A stretch of 64,000 bases of DNA from an uncultured Lachnospiraceae bacterium (GCA_946628415.1 CAMOWK010000006.1:62001-126000), one strand, 5' to 3'; numbered from the stretch's first letter, positions 54,754 to 64,000 are shown. A program made the numbers and translations. Notes: generated by a model not told the origin, from the sequence alone.

Positions 54754-57288
54754 TTATTCTGTCATCAGCTCCGTAGCTGAAACCTTCTTAACCTTTCCGG
54801 CAGAGATGTAGGTTGTGACAAATATATAGAGGGAGATAATTACTATAGCAACCGGTATCCAGAATAATCTGAATCCAACGTTTGTTGAAAATGCCACATT
54901 CATAAACATATTCACAACCAGTATTGCTAAAGTCGCCCCGGCTATCACACCCGGTATAGCAACGGGCATAATCCGAACGATGATCTGCTTTCTTATATCT
55001 TTAGAGGTATAACCCATCGCTTTCAGTGTACCCATAGCCTGTCTTTCCCTTTTAATATTCGAGTCAATCAGGAAATTCATTATGATAGAAATTATGACAG
55101 AAATAATGATAAATAATACTACAGATAATATCTGAGTTATGACACTTATTCCTCCAAGCTCCGAATCTATAGTTTCTTTGATAGTTGTAATCTCTTTAAG
55201 TTTAAAACTTCCACTGTTTCCGGTTATGATTTTATCACCAACCTTTATGGCATAGCTTACATTACTAACTCCGTACTTCGACTTAAGAAGTGCCATCTGT
55301 TCATCAGCCTTTGCCTTGATTTTTTCTTCATATGTACCCTCACTTAGAGACTTTCCGACTGTGTCTTCTACACTTCCATATTCTTCTGTAAGCCTACTTT
55401 TTAATTCTTCCTCACTTACTCCATCTGCAGCATATACAAACAGCTCCCTAATGCATTCTGAAGGAGACATAAACTGCCTGAAACCATCTGATGTCATATA
55501 AGCCTGTTTTCCTTCATTCATAATTAATTTTGTAGTACCACAAATAATAAACTGTTTTTCGATGCTGTTGTATTTTACCAGTACACTATCTCCAACACTT
55601 AAGTTATATGCCTTTACAAGACCACTTCCAAGCAGAATTTCATTATCATGAATAGGGAATCTACCTTCTGAGACAGGAAGATTCTCAAGCTCACCAAAGT
55701 CATCATAGGCAAAGCATTGAAATACATCATTATCATTTCCATTAATACTAAATCCATTATTTGCAGAAACAATAAGACACTTTCTTACATCTTCTCTTGC
55801 CTTTATTTCCTCCATAACTGCCTCTGTATCAGTTTCTTCGTCAAAGCCAATCATAATTCCCTTTTCCAAGCCGATAAAATTAAGGAAAACTGCCCCCTTA
55901 TCTCTAAATACGTCTGCAAGACAGATAAAAAATGTAATGGCAAGTGATGCAACCAGGATACATACAACCATTCCGATATTCTGTCCTGCACCGGACACAA
56001 GTCCCTTAAGTCCAAGTCTGCTATTAATGTCAGACTTTGTTTTTTCTATCGGAACCAGGTTTTTTCCAAAATGATGAGTCTTTATTCCCTTTCTGAAAGC
56101 AACAACCGGTGGATATTTCTTAACTCTCTTGGCATGCATTAGAGAAGTAAAGAGTGTTAAGACTACAAGTAAAACTGCAGGAATTATGAGGAAAAATGCA
56201 TTTCCGGAAGCAACAAAGTCATGACCTATAAATGTCTTAAGTACTCTTGTCATTAGTGGATCAGTAATAAATATAAGTATGCCTCCGACCAGTACTCCTA
56301 TAAAACTAAGCAGCAGATACTCGTATATGTACGCTCCTGATATTTCTCTCGATCTATATCCCAGGGCTTCAAGGACTCCGATGGATTCCATCTGATCATC
56401 GATATCATTTGTAATCTTATGTCTTATTATAAAGAGACAGGATATAACGGTAACGATGGACACAAATGCCAAAATACCCATAAGGATTTCTGCAGTTGAT
56501 GTTGTTGCAAGCTTCTCTGTGTAATACTGATCACTCCATAAAAATATGTCTTTTCCCGATATATCCTCAAACTTTTGTTCAAATTCATGAGTAAACTCGC
56601 CTGCTTCTTCGTCACTGGTTATCACGCCATCCTTTGTATCAAATGCAATTCTCCTATGCTCCGGAACTACAGCACTCATCATGTCATAATCCGCATCAGT
56701 CAGCACGCACTTGATTCCACTTCCGGATACACTGGAACATAGTCCCGCCTCATAAAAACCGGCAATCTGGAATGGATACTCCTTACCACTAATAACCAGA
56801 GTAAGAGCATCCCCTTCAGAAAAGCCCATATTATATTTCAGGTAATATGGCACCCATACAGGATGTGTAAAACCATCTAGCTCCTCATCAGAAAGAGATG
56901 TCTTTTTCTCAAACCTTTCCAGCTTCTTCTCATCTTCTTCAGTAATGAACACCGCCTGAAACTGAGCCTTGGAGCCATCTGATTTCTTATACGAAATCGC
57001 TGTTGATATATCAAACTGGAGGGTGTCAAATGTAACGCTCCGTGTTACTCTCTCATCTTCTTTAACTATTTGAGAGAACTCATTCCTATAGGATTTTTCC
57101 GGAAACAGAAAAATATTATGATAGCTTCCTGTCTTCTCAAACATTTCATCAAACATCCTGTCAGCCTTTTCTATATTGATAATACCGATTCCGAAGAATA
57201 ACATGCTGACCATAGTGAGGAAGATGATTACGAAGGATTCCTTCTTGTGCTTCCTTATATTAAATAATGATAATCTTAGAATTTTCAT
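54754..57288 (-). CDS. ABC transporter permease, double FtsX type
   Basis: 844 residues. Helix at about 15-38, a large extracytoplasmic domain (about 40-265), three helices (about 270-395), a helix near 435-455, a second extracytoplasmic domain (to about 715), and three closing helices (about 725-835). Ends with KKVSATELMTE, like the paralogue at 6.2-8.6 kb (RKVSERELITE). The ATPase stop codon directly abuts this ATG. Part of the two-component-linked exporter. Confidence 0.9.
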   Translation of the reverse strand: MKILRLSLFNIRKHKKESFVIIFLTMVSMLFFGIGIINIEKADRMFDEMFEKTGSYHNIFLFPEKSYRNEFSQIVKEDERVTRSVTFDTLQFDISTAISYKKSDGSKAQFQAVFITEEDEKKLERFEKKTSLSDEELDGFTHPVWVPYYLKYNMGFSEGDALTLVISGKEYPFQIAGFYEAGLCSSVSGSGIKCVLTDADYDMMSAVVPEHRRIAFDTKDGVITSDEEAGEFTHEFEQKFEDISGKDIFLWSDQYYTEKLATTSTAEILMGILAFVSIVTVISCLFIIRHKITNDIDDQMESIGVLEALGYRSREISGAYIYEYLLLSFIGVLVGGILIFITDPLMTRVLKTFIGHDFVASGNAFFLIIPAVLLVVLTLFTSLMHAKRVKKYPPVVAFRKGIKTHHFGKNLVPIEKTKSDINSRLGLKGLVSGAGQNIGMVVCILVASLAITFFICLADVFRDKGAVFLNFIGLEKGIMIGFDEETDTEAVMEEIKAREDVRKCLIVSANNGFSINGNDNDVFQCFAYDDFGELENLPVSEGRFPIHDNEILLGSGLVKAYNLSVGDSVLVKYNSIEKQFIICGTTKLIMNEGKQAYMTSDGFRQFMSPSECIRELFVYAADGVSEEELKSRLTEEYGSVEDTVGKSLSEGTYEEKIKAKADEQMALLKSKYGVSNVSYAIKVGDKIITGNSGSFKLKEITTIKETIDSELGGISVITQILSVVLFIIISVIISIIMNFLIDSNIKRERQAMGTLKAMGYTSKDIRKQIIVRIMPVAIPGVIAGATLAILVVNMFMNVAFSTNVGFRLFWIPVAIVIISLYIFVTTYISAGKVKKVSATELMTE

Positions 57289-58044
57289 TTACCATCCCAT
57301 CCTTTCAAGGAATTCTGACAGCTTTGCTCTACGTTCTTTTATGTCGTCTTCGCCGTAGATTGGCATCTCGTAGTCACCTACCACACCACCGTCACGGAGG
57401 TAGAGAACTCTTGTTCCTCTGAGGGCAGTTTTTAGGTCATGTGTTACCATTACTATTGACTGTCCATTCTTATGTACTTCTGAGAAGATATCCAGCACAT
57501 CTCTTGAGGCGGCTGAGTTAAGCTGTCCTGTTGGTTCATCCGCAAAGAGTATCTTCGGATCATTTATAATGGCTCTTACTATTCCGACTCTCTGCGCCTC
57601 ACCACCTGATAGCTGGTTTGGATATTTCTTCCAGTCTTCTTCATTTAGTCCTACTTTTTTAAGCAGGTTCTTTGCCTTCTGCACCAGCTCAGGTGAATTC
57701 TTCTGAACTATCAATGCTCCGGTCAGTACATTATCGAGAACTGTCTGATTTTCCAGAAGATATATACTCTGAAATACAAATCCGCAGTTACCGCGTCTGA
57801 ATACTGCAAGCTCATCATTCGAATAGTCCTGAATCTCCGTATCGCCGAAGAATACCTTTCCCATACTCGGCTTATCCATACCGGACAGTGCATAGAGAAG
57901 TGTGGACTTTCCGGATCCTGACGAACCCATGATAACTGTGAAGTCCCCCTCTCTTATTTCCATATCCAGATTCTTTATAACGTGCTGTTGTACTCCTCCA
58001 TTGGAAAATGATTTACAAAGTTTTTCTGTTCTGAGAATACTCAT
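57289..58044 (-). CDS. ABC transporter ATP-binding protein, MacB/LolD type
   Basis: 251 residues. Walker A MGSSGSGKSTLLYALSGMD, Q-loop FVFQSIYLLENQ, signature LSGGEAQR, Walker B ILFADEPTGQL, switch VTHDLKTA. Ends in ERMGW, followed at once by the permease ATG. The leader of about 125 bases opens with a hairpin (GTCACCA/TGGTGAC, 58141-58163). Paralogous to the ATPase at 8.7-9.5 kb. Confidence 0.93.
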   Translation of the reverse strand: MSILRTEKLCKSFSNGGVQQHVIKNLDMEIREGDFTVIMGSSGSGKSTLLYALSGMDKPSMGKVFFGDTEIQDYSNDELAVFRRGNCGFVFQSIYLLENQTVLDNVLTGALIVQKNSPELVQKAKNLLKKVGLNEEDWKKYPNQLSGGEAQRVGIVRAIINDPKILFADEPTGQLNSAASRDVLDIFSEVHKNGQSIVMVTHDLKTALRGTRVLYLRDGGVVGDYEMPIYGEDDIKERRAKLSEFLERMGW

Positions 58045-58176
58045 TTTTCTGACTCCTTATCTTCACTTATCAATATTCAGCTGTTTTATGAAAGACATAT
58101 TCCCTCATAAAATTAAAACCACATATACCGCATCTATTACGTCACCAAAAGGCTCATGGTGACATCTTATGCTTGT

Positions 58177-58240
58177 AGTATATATGGTTTCTTATGATTC
58201 TTCTTTATCGAAGATTTATTAAATTCTTATCAAATTCTTA
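58177..58240 (-). promoter_or_regulatory. Activator-type promoter of the second ABC operon
   Basis: The 41-bp element 58200-58240 contains AAATTCTTATC/AAATTCTTAAC in tandem with 11-bp spacing, the typical footprint of an OmpR-family dimer. On the minus strand TATACT (58182-58177) lies 17 bases past GATAAAGAAG, the same geometry as at 54061-54124. It sits just after the kinase gene and before the ATPase gene. Confidence 0.75.
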
Positions 58241-58255
58241 ACAGGCTGGTTTACT

Positions 58256-59614
58256 TTAACTAAGCGGAATAAGAAGTTTAACGCAAAAGCCATCATCATT
58301 TTCAACAATCAGCTCACCGCCCATCTTCTCCATCAGTGACTTAGCAATATAAAGTCCGAGACCACTCCCATCTTCTTTGCTGTCAACCCAGTCTTTTCCA
58401 CGATAGAATTTTCTGGTTATTAGTTCCAATTCTGATTCTGGAACTCCGGATCCATGATCTTTTATGCTCATTTCCAAAAACTCATCAATCACATTAAAGT
58501 CAATGTCTATGGCTGTCTTTGCATATTTCTGGGAATTAGAAATGATATTTCCAATCACCTGATTCATACGCCTTGTGTCGATGTTAATGACAACTCCGGG
58601 GATTTCTTTCATTCTCACAACCCCTTTATCATCATATTTTCTCACTATATTTCCCAGCATTTTGGACTCTTCATCCCGGCAGCTTACTTTAAATTCTCCG
58701 AGATCATCCAAGGTTGAAGCAAAAAGATCACTGATCAGAACATCTATCTGTTCTGCTTTCTTGTAAATGTTATCAAGCTTGGTTATCATATCCGTTTTTT
58801 CGATTTCTGATGCATTGCTGATATCTTTATCTGCATTAACGAGTTTCGCCTTCAGAAGCTCTGCAGAGAGTTTAATACCCGTCACGGGAGTTTTAAGATC
58901 ATGACTGAGAGACGCAACCAGCTCCTTCTCCTTTTTCTGAAGTTCCAGCTCTCTATTCTTTGACGCTGCAAGCTCCTCCCTCATTATGTCAAAACTCTCG
59001 GAAAACGCACCGAACATATTATTCTTTTCCATCAGGAGAGGTACATCGAGATTTCCTTCTGCAACCTTTCCCGCAAATTCTGACATCCGATCAAAAGGAT
59101 CAATGATATTTTTCTTTACATATTTTCCATATATAAATGCCGCTGCAAATACAACCAGACCGAACACACCAAATCCAGTCACTATTTTATTGCCAAATGC
59201 CTTTAGCTCTTTTTCCCCATCGTCAAATAATATCACGCTTCCAATTATCTGCTCATTCCTGGTAATATATGCATATGGGTAATGATTTTTTATTGCCATT
59301 TCAACTGAGAATGTGTAAGTATCTACGCTTTCAGCACCTGAATAATCATTCGTTACATTTCCGGCTGAAGATCTGTATATAACCCTGTTATTCTTATCAA
59401 GTATGACAAAATCAACTCCATAATCCTTGTCAGATATAGAGCTTGGCGAATCCCATTTTTCTTTGGCATCATATACTATATTATTCAGCGTCAGGATAAC
59501 GGATTCTCTGTCATATAATTTTGCGCTATCTCTGTTAAAATATACAATCAGTAATATAAGTCCCAGGATATAAACTACCCCAACACTTATTATAAATCTA
59601 TTATATGATTTCAT
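58256..59614 (-). CDS. Sensor histidine kinase of the second ABC-linked system
   Basis: 452 residues. Helices at about 7-27 and 150-172 enclose an extracytoplasmic sensor of about 120 residues, longer than in bacitracin-type kinases. HAMP, coiled stretch, H-box SLSHDLKTPVTG, N-box IGNIISNSQKYAK, ATP lid KDHGSGV and GSGLGLYIAK. The ATG overlaps the regulator stop as ATGA. Gene order is regulator, kinase, then exporter behind its own promoter. Confidence 0.93.
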   Translation of the reverse strand: MKSYNRFIISVGVVYILGLILLIVYFNRDSAKLYDRESVILTLNNIVYDAKEKWDSPSSISDKDYGVDFVILDKNNRVIYRSSAGNVTNDYSGAESVDTYTFSVEMAIKNHYPYAYITRNEQIIGSVILFDDGEKELKAFGNKIVTGFGVFGLVVFAAAFIYGKYVKKNIIDPFDRMSEFAGKVAEGNLDVPLLMEKNNMFGAFSESFDIMREELAASKNRELELQKKEKELVASLSHDLKTPVTGIKLSAELLKAKLVNADKDISNASEIEKTDMITKLDNIYKKAEQIDVLISDLFASTLDDLGEFKVSCRDEESKMLGNIVRKYDDKGVVRMKEIPGVVINIDTRRMNQVIGNIISNSQKYAKTAIDIDFNVIDEFLEMSIKDHGSGVPESELELITRKFYRGKDWVDSKEDGSGLGLYIAKSLMEKMGGELIVENDDGFCVKLLIPLS

Positions 59615-60354
59615 GAGTTTCCTTCTATACGATAACCTACTCCCCAGGCAGTCTTTATAACCTGTGGATTCTTTGGATCTTCCTCTATTTTCTCTCTTAG
59701 ATGTCTGATATGAACTGCAAGTGTTCCCTCACCGATGTACTCATCTTCCCAGACATTTTTCAGAAGTTCATCCTTAGTAACTACTCTTCCTGCATTTTCC
59801 ATAAGATATACCAGACATTTATACTCCATAGCCTTAAGGCTTACCTGTTCACCGCCGGATATAAGAACGCGACCGTTGGTATCCAGACTGACTTTTTCAG
59901 TAAGCCTGATAAGACCATTACCACTTCTGATCATTTCCGAGCCTGAGGACTTTCCTGCAGCCTGTTCAGCCAGTTCCACTGCCTTTTCATATCTACCTAA
60001 AATTGTTTTGACCTTGGCAAGAAGAATACTGAGTGTATAGGGTTTCCTGATATAATCATCCCCACCGATATTAAGGGCAATCAGAACATCATCTTCACTG
60101 GATCTGGCACTTATAAAAAGGATGGGCATATCGTAGTTTTCCCGGACCTTTTTGCATAATGTAAAACCGGACTTATCTCCCAGATTGATATCCATGAGAA
60201 GTAAAGATACTGTATGATTCTCCAGAAAATCCACTGCATCATCATAACTTGTCACATATTCTGTTTTTACATCAAACATATTGAAATATTCAGAAGTTGA
60301 CTGTGCTATCACTTCATCATCATCAATCATAAGAACTTTAACTTCATTTTCCAT
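59611..60354 (-). CDS. OmpR-family response regulator
   Basis: 247 residues. Receiver with DDD at 11-13, phospho-acceptor Asp55 (LLLMDINLGDKSG) and KPYTLS lysine; winged-helix domain with GTLAVHIRHLREKIE and KTAWGVGYRIE. GGAGATT site. It is the best candidate to bind the matching 41-bp elements upstream of the ABC operon and the serine hydrolase. Confidence 0.93.
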   Translation of the reverse strand: MENEVKVLMIDDDEVIAQSTSEYFNMFDVKTEYVTSYDDAVDFLENHTVSLLLMDINLGDKSGFTLCKKVRENYDMPILFISARSSEDDVLIALNIGGDDYIRKPYTLSILLAKVKTILGRYEKAVELAEQAAGKSSGSEMIRSGNGLIRLTEKVSLDTNGRVLISGGEQVSLKAMEYKCLVYLMENAGRVVTKDELLKNVWEDEYIGEGTLAVHIRHLREKIEEDPKNPQVIKTAWGVGYRIEGNS

Positions 60355-60437
60355 TTTAATCTCCAGATATATATCATTATTTCTTATAATACACTTTTAA
60401 CGCAAATAGCGCAAAACTATCTTCATTTCCCCTGTAG

Positions 60438-60507
60438 ATTTACCACGTGGACTGTCCCCTTGGCAAAAATTTACCAGAGGGGTCACCTCATGTCCCTCTG
60501 GTAAATT
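60438..60507. repeat. Two dispersed palindromes in tandem
   Basis: First ATTTACCACGTGGACTGTCC with TTGGCAAAAAT, then TTTACCAGAGGG...CCCTCTGGTAAA with a 12-base loop. Both belong to the TTTACC/GGTAAA family seen at 11107 and 36756. The gap 60355-60576 between the lipoprotein end and the regulator start holds nothing else clear. Confidence 0.8.
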
Positions 60508-60576
60508 ACCGACTCTCAAGTGTTTCCTGTCCCGAACAAAGTGTTCTGCCAGTCAGAGTCACACACCGATTATGCA

Positions 60577-61125
60577 CTAGAATGGTGTAAGCTCATAATG
60601 TCTTGGCATGCTGCCACCGTCAACATTTATGAAAGTATCACCTTCCGGATTATAAACCATATAGTCTATTTGAGTTTCAGAGCCATACCATTTATCAAGA
60701 CGAATAACCGAACTATCACATAGATATATGCTGTATTCATCATCGGCACTAAAGATTCTGAGTGGTCCCATGTCCGAATGATAGATATAGACATCTGTGA
60801 ACTTTGTTTCTCCGGAATCGCTGATGATGCCTATCAACAGCTCATCCGCGCCATCATTATTCAGATCCTTCAGCAGATAGCCATACTTGTACTTTCCATT
60901 AGTATAGCAGTCAGGAACAATGAAGTCAGAGCCCACATTCTTCCAATTATCAGAAAAGCCCTCCTGATAAAACTTAACAGTAGAATCGTACCAGTTCTTC
61001 GGAACGCTCTTCTTAAGAACTCCACAACCGGTCAAAGATAAAATACAATAAGCTGCAACCAAAACTACCCGGAGGAGTTTGCCGCAGCTTATCTTTTTTT
61101 GATAATTATCAACCCCATCTTTCAT
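60577..61125 (-). CDS. Small lipoprotein of unknown function with a calcium-loop-like repeat
   Basis: 182 residues. Signal peptide with lipobox LTGC near residue 34. The mature part has DLNNDGADELLIG, an Asp-rich loop like those of FG-GAP/VCBS or dockerin-type calcium sites, found in many surface proteins. Not otherwise recognised. The ATG at 61125 has GGAGG seven bases upstream. Confidence 0.75.
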   Translation of the reverse strand: MKDGVDNYQKKISCGKLLRVVLVAAYCILSLTGCGVLKKSVPKNWYDSTVKFYQEGFSDNWKNVGSDFIVPDCYTNGKYKYGYLLKDLNNDGADELLIGIISDSGETKFTDVYIYHSDMGPLRIFSADDEYSIYLCDSSVIRLDKWYGSETQIDYMVYNPEGDTFINVDGGSMPRHYELTPF

Positions 61126-61249
61126 CACTTTACCTCCGTATCACTTTGAACAGAAGTATATCATACTTTAATTATTTATGACAGATGAAAGGTCATTTCT
61201 TACTGCTATGATCATTCACTTAATTACTGCTGTTAATCTTGCATCCCTA

Positions 61250-62491
61250 TTAAGATTCTACCGGAATACCGTTTACAGTCAGGTCATCTGTCAGTTCGAT
61301 CACTAAGCATTTCTTACCATCTATAACTCTTGTCTCTATTATATCTGTATGCTTGCTGCTAACACGGAGTACCATGTTCTTGTTTCTTACTTCAAAGTTT
61401 CTGACAGGTGCCACATTATCCGCAAACAGTTTTTCTTCTACCTTCACAGTCGGAACATAATCCGCCATCCTTCCTGACGCACTTCCTTCAACCTCAAAAT
61501 CTTCACTTGCGATTTCAGCTTCCACATTCCTTTCATGAATCTTCTTCATGTCAAACTGTTCATTGAACTTCTTATCGAATGTTTCAAGCCTTTCCTGCGA
61601 AACACCGCTCTTCTCAAAGACATTTCTCATAGACTCTTTATCGAGGAATACGGTTTCCCCGACAGACTCCATTTTCTTGTTATTAACAGTTTCCTTAAGA
61701 TTCTCCTGAATGGCAAGCACTGTTTCAAAACTCGATTCATTTCCCAGCACTTCTGAAACAAATTCGTTAAATCCTTCCTTCTGCTGTTTAGCCGGAAGCA
61801 TTGCAGATACCTCTAAAACCTTTTCTATAAATACATCCTGAAGCACATCTGTTTTCTTTGATGAATAAAGAAGCGCCGTATCATCCGTGCTCCGTTCATT
61901 AAATGCAGGATATAAAAATCCCGTTTCCGGAAGTTCCACAGCAAAGATCTGTTTAAGTGTATGGATTTCTCCCAGATCATCATCAAACCCAAGTCCGGGT
62001 TTTGTCAGCTTCATAGGGCATATACTACAAAGTATATAGTTATATACTTCATCAGAGGCATCCTCCAGCTCTATTCCATCTGTTGTGACCCCCGGTATAT
62101 CATAAGCCTGATATATGAGAAGTATCAGATAACTCCCGACATAGTTATATGTATCTATAATTCTGTCATAAAAATACTTAAGTGCATCCTCATCCTTTAA
62201 CTCGGACTTACGTATTTTATTCAACAAACCCTTGCCGCCGGATTCATTTTCCGAATCTTGATTCACAAACTGCATATCTATAAGATTCTTGCCTGGTGTA
62301 CCCGAAAGTGTTTTTCTGAATATTTCCAGATATTTATACATTTCCTCTTCAGGAAGATTGTAGAAAGACTCATTAAATGTTTTTACTTTAGTCTTTTCCC
62401 CGTTCACATAGCAGCCTGCCAGTCTGAGAATTCCGCAATCCTGTATAGTATCGAAGAGTGATTTTATTTCATTTATCTCTTTCTTAATCAT
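61250..62491 (-). CDS. DUF4317 family protein
   Basis: 413 residues, cytosolic. The opening KKEINEIKSLFDTIQDCGILRLAG resembles DUF4317 proteins, common in Lachnospiraceae and other Clostridia and without known function. A SAMLPAKQQKEGFNEFV stretch and a beta-rich C terminus (ETRVIDGKKCLVIEL) are the only other landmarks. GGAGAAAAA precedes the ATG. 38 bases after the Nudix gene. Confidence 0.82.
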   Translation of the reverse strand: MIKKEINEIKSLFDTIQDCGILRLAGCYVNGEKTKVKTFNESFYNLPEEEMYKYLEIFRKTLSGTPGKNLIDMQFVNQDSENESGGKGLLNKIRKSELKDEDALKYFYDRIIDTYNYVGSYLILLIYQAYDIPGVTTDGIELEDASDEVYNYILCSICPMKLTKPGLGFDDDLGEIHTLKQIFAVELPETGFLYPAFNERSTDDTALLYSSKKTDVLQDVFIEKVLEVSAMLPAKQQKEGFNEFVSEVLGNESSFETVLAIQENLKETVNNKKMESVGETVFLDKESMRNVFEKSGVSQERLETFDKKFNEQFDMKKIHERNVEAEIASEDFEVEGSASGRMADYVPTVKVEEKLFADNVAPVRNFEVRNKNMVLRVSSKHTDIIETRVIDGKKCLVIELTDDLTVNGIPVES

Positions 62492-62529
62492 TAGTTTTTC
62501 TCCATTATTCCGGTTAATTAATCTTTTTT

Positions 62530-63015
62530 CTAATTTATCCTGGTCTCTATCAGTTCATCTGTTTCTGAATAAACCAGCTTAAGCGAAAAGTAGTCTTCTC
62601 TTTCTTCAAGTAAACGGAAGAATATCTTGTCCCCTTCCCAGATAGGAAGGTTATAGACCTCGGACTTCTCTATCCATTCCAGCTTGCCTTCGTCACAGTC
62701 CGTAATTTCGCCTTGAAACATAGTTGCAGTATAGAGATGCATATATTCCACAATCCTATCCTCCGGGCGACTTGCATCACCATAGATAAATGTAATAATA
62801 CCGCGTGGTTTATACTCAAGCAGTGTTAACCCCGTTTCTTCCATCACTTCTCTTTTCAGACATTCATCCGGACTTTCGCCATATTCAAAATGACCGCCTA
62901 CACCGATATACTTGTCTTTATTAATGTCATCAGCTTTCTTTACACGATGCATCATCAGATATTTATTATCCTTTTCTATGTAACATAGAGTTGTTAGTTC
63001 CGGCTGTCTCATCAT
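62530..63015 (-). CDS. Nudix hydrolase (8-oxo-dGTP diphosphatase-like)
   Basis: 161 residues. The Nudix box is intact: GGHFEYGESPDECLKREVMEETG near residue 40, read as G-5x-E-7x-REVMEE-x-G. The LMMHRVKKADDINKDKYIGVG context is typical of the MutT-like group in Firmicutes. The ATG at 63015 has AGGATAGG; a GTG at 63048 overlapping the upstream stop as GTGA is also in frame. Confidence 0.88.
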   Translation of the reverse strand: MMRQPELTTLCYIEKDNKYLMMHRVKKADDINKDKYIGVGGHFEYGESPDECLKREVMEETGLTLLEYKPRGIITFIYGDASRPEDRIVEYMHLYTATMFQGEITDCDEGKLEWIEKSEVYNLPIWEGDKIFFRLLEEREDYFSLKLVYSETDELIETRIN

Positions 63016-63044
63016 TTTCCTATCCTTTATCAAGATAACTTTTC

Positions 63045-64000
63045 TCACTTATTCATAAGAGCAATCATTTTTTCAAAATCATACTCCCTTATAACTTCAG
63101 TCTCTTCGCCAATCTGAACCGTATCTACTGTCTTATCAGTAACAACCACATCAGCATTGATCATATCATCCACCACTTCAGTAGCCATCATTTCAAAGAA
63201 AGATGCAACATTAATTACGTCGGTCACATGGAAGTAGTCAGTTATGAAACTCATATCTGTAGTTCCTGCAACTGCCGCTTTACTGTCCCTTGCCATATTA
63301 AGCCAGATTAAGTCATTTGTCATAAGATCAACTCCGAAGAGATATGCGAACGTACTACCCGAATCAATCATAAATGCCGATTTGACAGATTTAGGCTCAT
63401 AAACAGCGCCCGAATCCTCAGTATCTCTTACCATATAACCTGCCTTGCAGAAGCACTTATTAAATGTCACTCTGGAGTAGACATTATTGCAGAAGATAAG
63501 GTATCTCATATCAGGATATTTCTTTCTGAACTTTTCAGTATCTATATCGAAATACTCTGAACCACCATTATATCCGCTTGTTTCATCTCCGGAATATGTG
63601 ATAGCTTCTGAATGTCTTCCTGCCATGGTTCTCCATGAAAATTCAGTGCGTCTGCCATTTTTATCTATTCCGAATACTGAAAGATCTATATCATCAACCT
63701 TTTCCCAGTACGTAAAGGCACGAAGCTTCTTTGCTTCTCCTATATGAATCCTTGAACCTCTTGTAAGAACTCCAAATCCACCTTGGGAAGTATTTTCCTG
63801 AATAGGAAGTGCATAGTTTTTCATATCAGTATCGATATAAACCCTTCCCAGTCTGCCCTTAAGAACCGACTTTAGGTTATTCATTATTCTGTCAGCCAGC
63901 ATTGCAGCCTGACCTTCAGTTATGTGAGAACGTCTTCTTTTCATTTCATCGGGAGTTTCAGTATGAACTCTCAGCTGATTATACTTAGTAAACTTAAAGG
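63045..64000 (-). CDS. TerD-like domain protein, N terminus outside the window
   Basis: The frame is open past the ATG at 63944 to the window edge, and the extra codons (KFTKYNQLRVHTETPDEM) read as protein, so the gene probably starts beyond 64000. The visible part contains a TerD-type fold: AFTYWEKVDDIDLSVFGID, TYSGDETSGYNGGSEYFDI, and RYLIFCNNVYS. TerD proteins bind calcium and serve in stress, tellurite and phage-response clusters. It ends within the possible GTG start of the Nudix gene. Confidence 0.75.
   Translation of the reverse strand, partial: FKFTKYNQLRVHTETPDEMKRRRSHITEGQAAMLADRIMNNLKSVLKGRLGRVYIDTDMKNYALPIQENTSQGGFGVLTRGSRIHIGEAKKLRAFTYWEKVDDIDLSVFGIDKNGRRTEFSWRTMAGRHSEAITYSGDETSGYNGGSEYFDIDTEKFRKKYPDMRYLIFCNNVYSRVTFNKCFCKAGYMVRDTEDSGAVYEPKSVKSAFMIDSGSTFAYLFGVDLMTNDLIWLNMARDSKAAVAGTTDMSFITDYFHVTDVINVASFFEMMATEVVDDMINADVVVTDKTVDTVQIGEETEVIREYDFEKMIALMNK

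Overview
The window looks like a chromosomal segment of an anaerobic, low-to-mid GC Firmicute, most likely a Lachnospiraceae member of the Butyrivibrio/Roseburia type. This is an inference from gene content: a Re-type citrate synthase, desulfoferrodoxin, a T-box-controlled trp operon, a split cobalamin-dependent methionine synthase, DUF4317, two peptide-type ABC/two-component modules, strong GGAGG ribosome sites and tRNA genes without encoded CCA. Most genes lie on the minus strand. Where an upstream in-frame start lacked a ribosome site I moved the start to the codon that has one and say so.

Layout. 1-4.2 kb: an ABC exporter, tRNA-Gln, a sodium/solute symporter and a DHH phosphoesterase. 4.3-9.5 kb: a first ABC/FtsX exporter with its two-component system. 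9.5-12.5 kb: a two-copy structured 104-bp repeat, a membrane-anchored hydrolase, a rhodanese-TtcA fusion with a short DUF362-like stub behind it, and tRNA-Arg. 12.5-17.6 kb: ftsH, glyA and a uracil-type permease. 17.7-21.4 kb: a glycerol-3-phosphate-dehydrogenase-like flavoprotein trio and a superoxide reductase. 21.5-28.8 kb: a papain-like unknown, a K+ channel, acylphosphatase, an aquaporin, AzlCD, AIM24, a divergent PAP2 protein and a PTS-IIC-like permease. 28.9-36.4 kb: methionine synthase core, its separately encoded activation domain, and topoisomerase IV (parC before parE). 36.4-41.6 kb: a hairpin array, then the trp operon (T-box-trpD-trpCF-trpB-trpA, without trpE or trpG).

41.65-45.86 kb is the most unusual part. 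Two perfect 51-bp direct repeats, one overlapping the trp promoter, bracket a 4.1-kb block. It holds an uncharacterised three-ORF operon (43, 109 and 813 codons) and a 5'-truncated IS1634/IS4-like transposase. Beyond it come a polyprenyl sugar-phosphate transferase, an OhrR-type regulator divergent from Re-citrate synthase, and a clostripain-type lipoprotein.

52-60.4 kb appears to be one regulatory circuit. A response regulator/kinase pair sits upstream of an ABC/FtsX exporter. A near-identical 41-bp element, placed at exactly the same distance from the -10 box, precedes both the exporter and a secreted serine hydrolase. An XRE regulator and a small RNA gene with a perfect consensus promoter lie between them. 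60.5-64 kb holds a small lipoprotein, DUF4317, a Nudix hydrolase and a TerD-like protein that runs off the window.
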